Position numbers and translations under genes: made by a program. From contig CM037781.1 in assembly GCA_021229015.1 (NCBI GenBank), positions 67,352,345 to 67,416,344 on the forward strand: a stretch of DNA of 64,000 nt, read 5' to 3'. A model generated the notes under the pieces. It was not told the DNA's origin. It made no database searches and saw only the letters and a program-made list of their open reading frames with translations. Of the stretch, positions 37,567-48,529 are shown in pieces. Source of the DNA: Solen grandis. Taxonomy: Eukaryota > Mollusca > Bivalvia > Adapedonta > Solenidae. The stretch's first letter is position 1, and every line of letters begins with the position of its first letter.

Positions 37567-37873
37567 GTCTAGTGGGATTTTAATTTGCAGAATTAAGAAT
37601 GTTTCAAAAACGTTTGTCTATTATTACAAATCATTCTCAAATGAATAGTATTTTCGTGAATCACAACTGTTGTGTAAAGTAAAATTTGAAAACAATAGTT
37701 TAGGACATTCAAAGAGAAATGTACGAGTAAGATAGTTCCAAAATTGTAGGTTTAATCATTTGTTTAGATTGTTGAAGTATGCATTGTACTAATTTATCTA
37801 AGATTGTTAAGTTGTCAATACGTATATGTTTTATTTCTTTTTATTATTTTTAAATTTATTTTTCACTTTTAAG

Positions 37874-37933
37874 GGAATGGTGACAGTACCCAATGATTGG
37901 AGAAAAAGCCTTGTGAGAGCACATCAATTATAT
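37874..37933 (+). CDS. Candidate internal exon, unknown protein
   Basis: Follows TTTCACTTTTAAG and reads GMVTVPNDWRKSLVRAHQLY, then GTAAACAT as donor. Both phases are 0, so it could join the candidate exon at 31,628-31,683. No family recognised; the 6-kb intron and lack of other exons keep confidence low. Confidence 0.25.
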
Positions 37934-37999
37934 GTAAACATATCGATGTTAGTTTTGCAGTCATATGAATTTTATTCTATTCTAATATTAGGACACTTC

Positions 38000-38905
38000 T
38001 GTTACTGAAATCAAGCTAGTTCCGTGATTTCTGGGTACATATATTCAAAAGTTATGTTTTGTTTTAAATTACAAATACCTGAAAATATATTTTTAACATT
38101 AATATAATATTAACATTTTATCAGTAGGCCAGAATTTCGCCGTCTCACTGAATGTTATTCTGATAAGTATCTTAAAATATGTACGATAAATACTTCCGAT
38201 TTTCACCAGCTGTCTATGAGTTTGTGCTCGCAGTCCAAGTTTCATTTCGATTAAGAGGACGAGAATGGCATTAAACGCAAAAGTGGAGGACACGATCAAA
38301 ATTCTCGGACGGTACATTTTTAGATTTCTTAGACGTCCCGTCTCTAGGCGAACGTCAGCAGACAAGTGTCAAGCCCCTTACATGTTGAGGCATCGCCCGA
38401 CACCCAGCAGGGAGTATGATAATAATTCACATATAAAAGGATGATAATCGATGGCAGAGCTGCAAATAGATTTTTCTTTACAAAAAAAAAAGGTAGTTTC
38501 ACCGATTTTTTCAAGCTCGCACGGTTGCGATATGAATACGGTTCTAAATGTCTAAGAGAAAATCTTTTTTTTCTTTTTTTTTTTTTTTTTTTTTTAATTT
38601 TAATTCAGTCCTTAGGTGCCATCAAGTTGCCCCTCCTATTCATCGAAACCTCCCTTTAACATCCCTCGAGAGGTCAAATTTTGACTCTACTGAGACTCGG
38701 ACGAACAAAATGATTGTTTTATTAAGAGATATTGATATGAATATAAAACATCTGTAGACATAACCAGTAAGCATGCTACCACTTACGCAATAGATATTTA
38801 ATACATTGTAGATAAAATAAATTTCAACAATGGCTCAGTATGCCCCAATGTCCCACAATGAACATATCAATTATGAAACCGTTCCGATATTACTATAATG
38901 TTTTG
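38000..38905. other. No recognised gene
   Basis: A T run at ~38,565-38,596. Short open frames only. Confidence 0.4.
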
Positions 38906-38912
38906 CTTTAAT

Positions 38913-39088
38913 AGAGTGAAACCTCTTTACAACGGCATTCATTATAACAGCATCCTCTTTATAACAGCAGTAGTCTTGAAAACAAAAGTGCATAATCTTT
39001 CTATGTCTTTATTCTTTACAACGGCAATTTCTTTATAACAACAAAATTCACTGAAACAAACTCTGCCGTTATAAAGAGAGTTGACTAT
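38913..39088. mobile_element. Small MITE (relative inverted at 55.6 kb)
   Basis: Left end AGTGAAACCTCTTTACAACG and right end CGTTATAAAGAGAGTTGACT form imperfect inverted repeats; internal ctttataacagc and ttctttacaacggc words repeat. The segment at 55,575-55,730 is a diverged copy in the other orientation. Confidence 0.6.
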
Positions 39089-39111
39089 ATAAGCATGAAT
39101 GTATTTGGCGC

Positions 39112-39211
39112 NNNNNNNNNNNNNNNNNNNNNNNNNNNNNNNNNNNNNNNNNNNNNNNNNNNNNNNNNNNNNNNNNNNNNNNNNNNNNNNNNNNNNNNNN
39201 NNNNNNNNNNN
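39112..39211. other. Assembly gap (100 N)
   Basis: Exactly 100 Ns at the left edge of a tandem array, where assemblers often fail. The array's true length is unknown. Confidence 0.99.
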
Positions 39212-39970
39212 ACCCAGCTCAACCATTCCATAAACATTTTCAATGGTTGAGCTACGATCTACCACCCAGTTCAACCATTTATTTTGGTTTATTTGAGTGG
39301 TTGAGCTACGATCTACGACCCAGCTCAACCATATTTTGGTTTATTTGAATGGTTGAGCTACGATCTACGACCCAGCTCGACCATTCTATGAACATTTTAA
39401 ATGGTCGAGCTACGATCTACGACCCAGCTCAACCATTTATTTGGTTTATTTGAGTGGTTGAGCTACGATCTACGACCCAGCTCAACCATTTATTTTGGTT
39501 TATTTGAATGGTTGAGCTACGATCTACGACCCAGCTCGACCATTCTATGAACATTTTAAATGGTCGAGCTACGATCTACGACCCCAGCTCAACCATTTAT
39601 TTTGGTTTATTTGAATTGTTGAGCTACGATCTACACCCAGCTCAACCATTTATTTTGGTTTATTTGAGTGGTTGAGCTACGATCTACGACCCAGCTCAAC
39701 CATTTATTTTGGTTTATTTGAATGGTTGGGCTACGATCTACGACCCAGCTCAACCATTTATTTTGGTTTATTTGAGTGGTTGAGCTACGATATACGACCC
39801 AGCTCAACCATTTAATTTGGTTTATTTGAATGGTTGAGCTACGATCTACGACCCAGCTCAACCATTTATTTTGGTTTATTTGAATGGTTGAGCTACGACT
39901 ACGACCCAGGTCGACAAAGAAAATTAGTTATAGTGTTGATTTACGATCTACGATCTACGCGCTAACTTCA
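39212..39970. repeat. Hairpin satellite array 1
   Basis: About twelve units of ~55-65 bp. Each pairs CAGCTCAACCATT with AATGGTTGAGCT around TTATTTTGGTTTATTTG or CTATGAACATTTTAA, linked by ACGATCTACGACC. The right terminus (39,899-39,970) ends gatctacgcgctaacttcac and is shared, inverted, with array 2. The ILE/SER/TRP-type peptide repeats read across it are by-products. Confidence 0.95.
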
Positions 39971-40403
39971 CAAACCTTAATAATAAAGGCAATATGTTTA
40001 TCGGTATTGGTATACTTGATTTCAGCCTAAAAGGCAGCTCATTCACTCAAATACGCATCGCCATTCCCCATTCAACACGGGTACTCTTTCCTGGGTATGA
40101 ACGTCCGGATCTTTGGCAACTAGCCCAGTGACCGCCTTCCTTTTATTCATCAAATCCCTAATTTTTCATTAATTAGCCCTTATCAAAACAGAAAAAAAAA
40201 ACACACATACACATTATTGCGTAATCATTTGAAATATTTCAGGACTTCAGGTCAAGAGTATTTCAACTTTCAGTGAAAATTTCATGCAAATATTGTTGTC
40301 TAATATTTATGCCTCTAATTCATCAGGAGCCTTTGTAACACTAAAATACATTTTTACGACTAAAAATCGTATCTCGGTTCTGACATAAAATCCCGAAATT
40401 TAC

Positions 40404-40533
40404 GAAGAACTCTGATAATTGAAGGCATAGGTGTACATCTTCATCATAACTTTTGCTTATATACTTCTTTAACATACTGACGTCTTTTGGCGTCATATGA
40501 CATTGGCCTTCAAAAAATGAACTGATGTGGTAT
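40404..40533 (-). CDS. Candidate internal exon, unknown protein
   Basis: The acceptor TAATTTTTACAG is strong and the donor is GTAAATTT. The 130-bp exon reads YHISSFFEGQC, MTPKDVSMLKKYI and YDEDVHLCLQLSEFF. It has two cysteines and a mixed helical look. It lies downstream of the signal-peptide exon on the same strand but in a different phase (2 versus 0), so at least one more exon would be needed between them. Confidence 0.35.
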
Positions 40534-40950
40534 CTGTAAAAATTACATAATGCTAGCACATCTGCAACCTGCTTTAATTTGAACCGCAGAATAAAGAAAT
40601 GTTATTAAGAAGGAGAACATAACAAACCCAATAGACCTTTCGTCTGTGGCAGACAACCCTGATAATAATAGAGCAAAAAAACCATATCAAATCAAATAGG
40701 TCTGACTGCTGTTGCCAAAAAATCTTAAAAATATAGTACAAACAAATTAAAAAAAATTAAAAATTTTAAGGCCAAAGCAGAAAGTCCTTATGGGATGAAC
40801 AAACCCTCTAAGTATCCGCAGGATTGCGGAAAGCCTTAATTGATATACGTCACATATCATCGATTATTAACTCCAGACCCTACAATATGTGAAAGCGACG
40901 CTTGACTAATGATTTTAAGGAGCAAATTAACAAAATAATTCTTCATTTAC

Positions 40951-41130
40951 GTAATGAACGTGCGTTAACACAGCATTGTGGTAATCAGTAAACAGAATAT
41001 TGATACTTGCCTTTCCACGCGCGTTTTCTAAAATCCTTATTTCTTGGTCAATAGCTTCAATGTCTGCATTTTGAAAACTGTATTTAAAGACAAGAAGGAA
41101 CGTTAAAACCCAAAGTGCTTTGCAAGCCAT
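40951..41130 (-). CDS. Candidate first exon of a secreted protein
   Basis: Starts at ATG 41,130 (MACKALWVLTFLLVFKYSF), a good signal peptide with basic start, hydrophobic core and plausible cleavage after ~20 residues. A charged stretch follows (IEAIDQEIRILENARGKAS) and the frame reaches HVHY before the possible donor GTAAATG. Sixty codons, phase 0. An upstream in-frame ATG (start at 41,154) is less likely. Family unknown. Confidence 0.4.
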
Positions 41131-41679
41131 ACCCTGTGTTACCGAACACTGCAATGATGACTTATATGGCGGAAAAATAAAACGCGCCTCTTATTTATTA
41201 TTTGTGATTCAACCCATACACACTCTGAGTCTTTTCAGTCCATTGGTCAACTTTTTCTATGTCAGCTACCTGGGTGCTTATTCACTTCCTTTTGTATCTT
41301 GTTTTGAATTGATACGCATTGCACGATTCATTGTAAGTGAACTATCGGGAATGTCATCTGGTAAACACGTTTTTATTTTTTTATTTGTTAAACCTATCCT
41401 CTTGGTTTATGGGATTATCAGGGACAAATATCCTTTGTTATAGGTCAAGGACGAGGTTGCCTCGACTCAGACGTCACGCTTCAGACAAAAATAATCATTA
41501 AATATACGCGGGCTGTCCTTAAAAATTTTAGTGATATTTAAACTTACAAGTTACTTTATTCAGTTACGTTTACAACTGAGCATAGAAATGGCCATTGATT
41601 TAATATTGTGACTACTTTTATAACAACATATGCTTAAGGGAACATGACAGAAATAGATTTAGCAAATGTATATATGCAT

Positions 41680-41830
41680 ACATGCCCGTATGGGGTCCCA
41701 TATGGGCTATTTATGGACAAGCCAATAAAGGCAAGCCCAAATTAGGACCATATGTGACCTTTTCAGGCAAGCCCTTGTGGGTTTGCTCATAACGGCCCCA
41801 GATGGGTTCCATATTACAGCACTAATACGA
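41680..41830. repeat. Imperfect repeats of a CCCATATGGGC-type palindrome
   Basis: Words such as gtatggggtcccatatgggc, aggaccatatg and agatgggttccatat recur with aagccc spacers over ~150 bp. It is not assigned to a family. Confidence 0.4.
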
Positions 41831-42626
41831 GAAACGATTATTTGCTTATTTATGTATTTATTTATTGAAAACTTTAAGCTAGTATGTGATTACCTTGTTA
41901 TAAGCTGTTATTATTTTGTCTAAAAAATGGTTCCCTTTGAGCCTCTTTATAAACGATAGCAAATCTGAACAGGTGCACAAAATTAATTATTTTTTATTTT
42001 AAATAGGTTTTATTTCTTAAGAATGAAATATAATAATTCAATAGGCCTACCTCGATCTCACATTATTGACATTCCGTTATAAATTTATGCACAAATTGAT
42101 CGTTTATGCATTTTATTTGCTATTTTCTATTCTTTGTTTTGAAATTGTCATGAATTTTCGCGGAACTCTGTTGACAATTTTCATTGTTTACATACACTTC
42201 ATCTATATGTCTGCCAACGGATTTTGGTGCAAATAAGAAGTTTGTGACATCTAAAATGGCTGTCCATGTCAAGGGTGTCTATTTGCCTGTTTCACGTGCA
42301 TTGGTATCCTCAAGTATTCAGTTCTCGCCATATTTGTATTCTCGAGATACGTATACTGACGCAATATTTCAACTTGATTGTGACGTAATTTAACAGGGAA
42401 ACCATCGACAATTCTTTTTTGAAAATGTTAAGGAAACAGATAAAAACAACATTTTATATTGAAATACCGATTTATTCTTTAAATTATTAGTAATTGAAAA
42501 ATGAGCTTTTTCTATAAAAAAATATTTGGCAATGAAATATTGACTTTTACGTTAAAAAATAATTATATTCCAGTATTAGAATAGACTGTACTATTGTGGT
42601 GCCATTCTGCTTAAGTGCTTATAGGT

Positions 42627-42826
42627 TTCATGTAATATGTGGACTGTGAATACTCAGGTTTCATGTTATATGTGGACTGTGAATATTCAGGCTTCATGTT
42701 ATATGTGGACTGTGAATACTCAGGTTTCATGTAATTTATGGACTGTGAATACTCAGGTTTCATGTAATATGTGGACTGTGAATACTCAAGTTTCATGTAA
42801 AATATGGACTGAATACTCAAGTTAAA
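42627..42826. repeat. 33-bp tandem repeat, 6 copies
   Basis: The unit GTTTCATGTAATATGTGGAC plus TGTGAATACTCAG repeats with few changes. Open frames read through on both strands because 33 is a multiple of three. Confidence 0.95.
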
Positions 42827-43673
42827 TTGAAGTTAGTCATTGATATTGTGAATACTCGTGTGTATATGGTTGTAATTACTCATTTGAAGAGTTTGTATTA
42901 TATGAATTCGAAACTCATTTGTTTAAATATTGTATAGGAACTAATTGCATACGTTTATATTAATCCTTTGAAATGTTTGTTACAATGGTTAACTGAAATG
43001 TGACAATTGTATAGTAATTTAAGCATCATTTATGTAAATTAGACATGTTTTTTGTTACATGTGTGATTTGAGGGTAGTAGTACAGTATATCCTAGAGCAT
43101 TTATTGTGATTCAACTGTTTTTGGTTTTTTAAGTGTGTTTATATCATGTGTAATTTTGGCTGCATAACATGTTTATCAGATTCAGCAAATGTTACACAAG
43201 TTATGTACTGTTTGTTTTATCGGTACAACATGTCATAGTTATGCGTGTACCAGAGAATTCTTCCTACCTTCCGGTTCCACACAGGCACTCCATATTTCAT
43301 TTAAATTATGAGACCTCTTACTATGCTAGAGCTGATAATAGTGATTTATGTCCGCTTGGGGATAGTTCTAAACTTTAATTCCTATATTCTCATCAGCTGA
43401 CATTGTTTAATTTCATGTAAACACCTAAGTTTGCTGTTTAAATGTGACCCTTCCCGTTGTGTTATTAGAGGCGGCCATATTAGATTATGCTATTTCCGGT
43501 GGTTGGTATGGAAATAACCGGTTGTGTATAAATATCTGTCAACTTTAAAGTTGGTTTTAAGACATCTATTCTTTAACATGGCAAATGTTATAAATTGCAG
43601 AAAACGCTTCTATCATAAATTATTATATATATGTAAATTTATAAAATACTACTGTTTAACAGTATTTGAGGTG

Positions 43674-44204
43674 TGTGAAGTTAGCGCGTAGATCGTAGAT
43701 CGTAAATCAACAATATAACTAATTTTCTTTGTCGACCTGGGTCGTAGATCGTAGCTCAACCATTCAAATAAACCAAAATAAATGGTTGAGCTGGATCTGG
43801 GTCGTAGGTCGTAGCTCAGCCATTCAAATAAACCAAAATAAATGGTTGAGTTGGATCGGCATCGTAGCTCGACCATTGAAAACTTTTATGAATGGTTAGC
43901 TGGGTCGTAGATCGTAGCTCGACCATTGAAAATGTTCATAGAATGGTCGAGCTGTGTCGTAGATCGTAGCTCAACCATTGAAAATGTTCATAGAATGGTT
44001 GAGCTGGGTCGTAGATCGTAGCTCGACCATTGAAAATGTTCATAGAATGGTTGAGCTGGGTCGTAGATCGTAGCTCAACCATTGAAAATGTTCATAGAAT
44101 GGTTGAGCTGGGTCGTAGATCGTAGCTCGACCATTGAAAATGTTCATAGAATGGTTGAGCTGGGTCGTAGATCGTAGCTCAACCATTGAAAAAGTTCACG
44201 GAAT
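43674..44204. repeat. Hairpin satellite array 2, inverted relative to array 1
   Basis: Begins gtgaagttagcgcgtagatc, the reverse complement of array 1's end: ~72 bp with one mismatch. Units of ~60 bp read AATGGTTGAGCTGG, GTCGTAGATCGT, AGCTCAACCATT with spacer GAAAATGTTCATAG. Later units are nearly identical, so the array was homogenised recently. Confidence 0.95.
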
Positions 44205-44900
44205 TCATTTGTCGGAAAAAAAAATGCTTTCGTCGGGAAAAGAGTTTCCTTCGAAAATCTTTGTACTTGTCGGGAATATCTCATTCGTCGGAAAAGTTTC
44301 CGTCGGGAAATTTTTTATTCGTCGGGAAAAAATTTATGTCGGGAATTTAGTATTAGTTGTGAAAATTGTATTTTGTTAATATTTTTATCTTCGTCGGGAT
44401 TATTGTACTCGTCGGGAAAATTGCATTTGTCGGAAAAAATGCTTTCGTCGGGAAAAGACTTTCCTTCGAAAATCTTTATACTTGTCGGGAATATCTCATT
44501 CGTCGGAAAGGTTTCCGTGGGAAATTTTTTTCGTCGGGAAAAAATTATGTCGGGAATTTATTATTAGTTGTGAAAATTGTATTTTGTCGGGATTATTGTA
44601 CTGGTCGGGAAAATTGCATTTGTCGGAAAAATAATGCTTTCGTCGGGAAAAGAGTTTCTTTCAAAAATCTTTGTACTTGTCGGGAATATCTCATTCGTCT
44701 GAAAAGTTTCCGTCGGGAAATTTTCTGTTCGTCGGGAAAAATTATATGTCGGGAATTTAGTATTAGTTGTGAAAATTGTATTTTGTAAATATTTTTATCT
44801 TCGTCGGGATTATTGTACTCATAGGGAAAATTGCATTTGTCGGAAAAAAATGCTTTCGTCGGGAAAGGAGTTTCCTTTGAAAATCTTTGTACTTGTTACT
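44205..44900. repeat. CGTCGGGAAAA-rich tandem array, ~215-bp higher-order unit
   Basis: A higher-order unit containing tttgtcggaaaaaatgcttt, cttgtcgggaatatctcatt and agttgtgaaaattgtatttt starts near 44,209, 44,424, 44,617 and 44,840. Within it CGTCGGGAAA-like words recur every 15-30 bp. It abuts array 2 directly. Confidence 0.9.
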
Positions 44901-45815
44901 GAAGGCAGGTGAATAACCGAAGGGAAGCAAAAAGTAACACTGCGTACGATAATCGAGTATACCGCTTGAATCAGTTTAATAATGCTAAGAATTATTTGAC
45001 ATAAAACTATTTATAACCATTTGCACGACAGGGAGATAAGTTTTATTGTTTGGAAATTCACACTCGCTGTGAAAGTATTTTAGTTATACAGTGATGATAA
45101 AAGAAGACACCGAGTGCACTATTTACACATAGAAAAACAACAACAACAACAAAAAAATAAACAAAATCAAACAAAAACACCGACCTACTGTTAATTAAAT
45201 AGAAGATTTATTCACTTAAAAATGTAATAAATCTGACATATATCACTGTTTAAAACGGATGAGTGATAGAGAGCAGCGACGGAGTTTTGTAATGAATCTA
45301 CGTGTAATATGATATAAAATGGTAATAGTTATCATCCTGATATTGCTAAAACTATATTATATCCTCCATGAGGTGTGAACTTCATGTTTCGAGTCCTTCT
45401 TTTAACGAATTTCATTTTATAACTAGAAGTAGATAATTAGACTGCATATTGTTGATAATTTTCCTGGCATTTCTTTGTGTAAAAGAGGAGAAATATAAAA
45501 ATTAACACTCTCCATTCATCGAGGGATGCATTATTTGTGATTTGTGAAGACATTGGGGTAGAAGTGAGCTTGTCTGTTTTAGTGCTTAGAGTATTAAGTA
45601 TTTTGCTCTTGTGTTTAAATATCCAGCCAACTTTTTCTCAATCTGTGAGAAGATAAATGGACATGACCTACATGTTTTAACATAGTATACAATACTATAC
45701 GATAGTCATCAACAGCACATCCTCTGGTCGATATTGAGAAAAATCGTTTTAAAACAAATGCGACCATTTAATATAAATGTACACGTAACAGTCTATCAAG
45801 AAAACTTACAGTCTA
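44901..45815. other. No recognised feature
   Basis: AT-rich sequence with an AAC/A-rich run at ~45,138-45,175. Confidence 0.5.
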
Positions 45816-46300
45816 TCAAGAAAACTTGTGGCCATAAGCATTACAAGGAAACTCAACAAAATCTCTATCTGGATGATCATCAACTCCAATAATATCATCA
45901 TTACTGTCACAAATGAGGCTTTTGAGATAGCTACATATCCATAATAGACCATCATTTTGATACACATTTATATAGGATAACACATTGTCATAAAAATCAT
46001 TAGCATAAGTTTGTCTAGAAGAATTACTAGGAGGCAAATAACACACACATGTATAAAAATAAAAATCTGTAAACTTATCAGAAAACTTTAATCACAGAAT
46101 TCCCTCAAAACCACTGTCAACTGGTTCTTTATCAAATATATCCAATATTTTCTTTTTAAATGAGAATCCCCATCCCCCCAGAGCCAGTCTTTGCATTCTG
46201 TGACATTATAGTATTGCCAAACCAAATAAACCCTAGTACATCAATAATACAATTTTTACACAAAAGAGTCTCAGCAATGTCCAATATATCACAATTAAAA
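45816..46300 (-). pseudogene. LINE endonuclease domain fragment
   Basis: The minus strand reads DILDIAETLL (the ET of the AP-endonuclease), GSGGMGILI, then CYLPPSNSSR, and a later block GVDDHPDRDFVEFPCNAYG. These are in the order of the endonuclease of CR1-like/Jockey-like LINEs; stops and a frameshift interrupt it. The GDFNSR motif is altered. Its ORF1 partner is at 47.6-48.0 kb, beyond the array element. Confidence 0.75.
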
Positions 46301-46303
46301 CAA

Positions 46304-47440
46304 GAAGGGCCATGATGGCCCTGAATCGCTCACCTGATTATAAATGAGCAACATATGTTGGATTTTTCATATTGACCTACTTTTTGACATCACAAGACCC
46401 ACTTTCCAACTTGACCAAGATTTAATGGAAACAAACATTCCAACAAAGTTTCATGAAGATTGGACCAAAATGTGGCCTCTAGAGTGTTAACAAGGTTTTT
46501 CTAAGATTTGACCTCATGACCTACTTTTTGACCCCACAGGACCAAATTACTAACCTGTCCAAGATTTTTTGGAAACAAACATTCCAACAAGTTTCATGAA
46601 GATTGGACCAAAAATGTGGCCTCTAGAGTGTTAACAAGGTTTTTCTAAGATTTGACCTCATGCCTACTTTTTGACCCCACAACCAAATTCAACTGTCCAG
46701 ATTTTGGAAACAAAAATCTGACCAAGTTTCATAAGATTGGGCCAAAAATATGGCCTCTAGAGTGTTAACAAGGTTTTTCTAAGATTTGACCCCATGACCT
46801 ACTTTTTGACCCCACATGATCCAACTTTGAACTTGTCCAAAATTTTATGGAGACAAAAATTCTGACCAAGTTTCTTGAAGATTGGGCCAAAAATGTGGCC
46901 TCTAGAGTGTTAACAAGGTTTTTCTAAGATTTGACCTCATGACCTACTTTTTGACCCCACATGACCCAACTTTAAACTTGTCCGAAATTTTATAGAAACA
47001 AAATTTCTGACCAAGTTTCATGAAGATTGGGCCAAAAATGTGGCCTCTAGAGTGTTAACAAGGTTTTTCTAAGATTTGACCTCGTGACCTACTTTTTGAC
47101 CCCACATGACCCAACTTTGAACTTCTCCAAAATATAAGGAAACAAACATTTTGACCAAGTTTCATGAAGATTGGGCCAAAATTGTGGCCTCTAGAGTGTT
47201 AACAAGGTTTTTCTAAGATTTGACCTCGTGACCTACTTTTTGATCCCACATGACCAATTTGAATTTCAAATAGGAACAAACATTCTGACCAAGTTTCATG
47301 AAGATTGGCAAAAAAATATGGCCTCTAGAGTGTTAATAAGCCAAATTGTTCACGACGCACGTCGGACGACGGACGCCGGACGAAGGGCGATCACAAATGC
47401 TCACCTTAAGCACGTTGTGCTCAGGTGAGCTAAAAAAAAA
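46304..47440. mobile_element. Array element P1: 10-bp inverted ends around 7 tandem units
   Basis: GCTCACCTGA (46,328-46,337) is the reverse complement of TCAGGTGAGC (47,421-47,430). Inside are seven copies of a ~140-157 bp unit (accaagtttcatgaagattg, ggcctctagagtgttaacaa, gacctactttttgacccc), then a gacggacgccggacgaaggg stretch. A gggccatgatggccc palindrome precedes the left end. It encodes nothing. It resembles bivalve pearl-type non-autonomous elements with internal satellite arrays (recalled, not searched). Confidence 0.85.
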
Positions 47441-47578
47441 TGAACACATTTTTTTTCTCAAATTGAAGTCTTCAGTGTCCATTCCATTCGAGTTTTTCAC
47501 TTCTCCTCTTCCCATCGCTGTCCGTAATCAAATCGACCTATGTAGCCTTGTATTTTAGTCGCCTGCCCCTGTTGACTG

Positions 47579-48004
47579 CTACACCGTTCTCTCTATCCTA
47601 TATTTATCATATCCCTGAAATGCACCATTGTTAGAATTTGAATTATTTTGAGACTGACTTTCATTAGCACACTTATCAAAAATAGTATCATTAAAAGCTC
47701 TGCCACTTGAACTGTTATACTCTACAAGGTTCCTTCTGAGCAAGAAGCGACCCCCTCGATATACTGCGTTAACCATGGTTCGCAGATTACAAGAAGCGAT
47801 CCTCTCTTTTTTCCATTGGTCAGTGTGGATATATACCTCCTTATTCAGTCCCTTCACATTGAGCATCTTATTTCTGTCTGCTTCATTTTGAAAAGTAGCG
47901 ATTACAACCACCGGAGCCAAGGAGTTAGCATTTTGGTAGGGTAGTAAAGAGGGGTGTATTTTACTTTCGTAAAATATGAAAGTTTTATTCGATTTACAAA
48001 ACAA
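47579..48004 (-). pseudogene. LINE ORF1 fragment
   Basis: 141 codons with VVVIATFQNEADRNKMLN, then LNKEVYIHTDQW, then RIASCNLRTMVNAVYRGGR. This fits the RNA-binding C-terminal domain of LINE ORF1 proteins (a residue chain of F-x-N-x-x-D-R, then leucine/lysine, then a two-strand region). Same strand as the endonuclease piece; P1 separates them. Confidence 0.5.
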
Positions 48005-48149
48005 ATAAAAGGAAAAAAAAAGAAAAAAAAAAGAAAAAGATAAAAATCGCGAGAATATTATTTACTGTTTGGTATATGAGTTGCATCATGTCCCTGCGCC
48101 CAAATACAAGATAGAAACTACGGGTTTCATATAAATAAACCGGCATTGT

Positions 48150-48260
48150 TGGTGTTTCTCTGTGAAGCGGAGGGTTGTGGGTTCGATCCACATTGGGGTC
48201 GGTTACGGTGTCTGAGATGAATGACCTACACTTTCTTTCTGATGACCATTTCTTTTCCAC
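48150..48260 (+). mobile_element. tRNA-like SINE scrap
   Basis: GTGGGTTCGATCC (B box) near 48,178-48,190, preceded by a weak A-box-like GTTGGTG. Edges unclear. Confidence 0.4.
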
Positions 48261-48397
48261 TACTGTTTTAAGTTTCATGTAACGCGTGCTAACTTTAAAG
48301 GTACTGGTTAATCTTTCAGTGGGATACAGTTGTTCGGGTCATTGGCCACCTGTTATCCTTTGCTGGCATAAATTAGGCTAAGTAATAAGTTTTATTG

Positions 48398-48399
<2 letters not shown>

Positions 48400-48433
<34 letters not shown>
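48400..48433. repeat. (GT)n microsatellite
   Basis: About 16 GT repeats. Confidence 0.95.
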
Positions 48434-48444
<11 letters not shown>

Positions 48445-48529
48445 TCAAAAGGGTGATAAAAGTTATGCGTAAGGATGTGAGTATGATTTACTATGAAAAC
48501 AAGTAACTGGTGTTGTATGCAACACATAA

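Larger units (their letters stand above)
39971..43670. other. 3.7-kb spacer between inverted arrays
   Basis: AT-rich. It holds a tRNA-like or SINE-like scrap near 40,040-40,150, the two candidate minus-strand exons listed here, a palindromic patch at 41,680-41,830 and a 33-bp repeat at 42,627-42,826. No transposase was recognised. Confidence 0.5.

Noticed and set aside
37331..37648. Peptide repeat RISVVTSTLSS as a possible repeat protein
   Set aside because: A 33-bp DNA tandem repeat stays open by arithmetic; no start context and it begins inside a SINE.
39631..39861. WVVDRSSTTQINQNKW-type peptide repeat
   Set aside because: Translation of the hairpin satellite; unit length and stops vary between copies.
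40951..40951. Direct splice from the signal-peptide exon to 40,404-40,533
   Set aside because: Phases 0 and 2 do not match and the join meets a stop.
42611..42825. Peptide repeats on both strands of the 33-bp array
   Set aside because: Both strands are open for the same arithmetic reason, so neither is evidence of coding.
44134..44788. Open frames in the CGTCGGGAAA array
   Set aside because: Low-complexity repeat; three frames are open at once.
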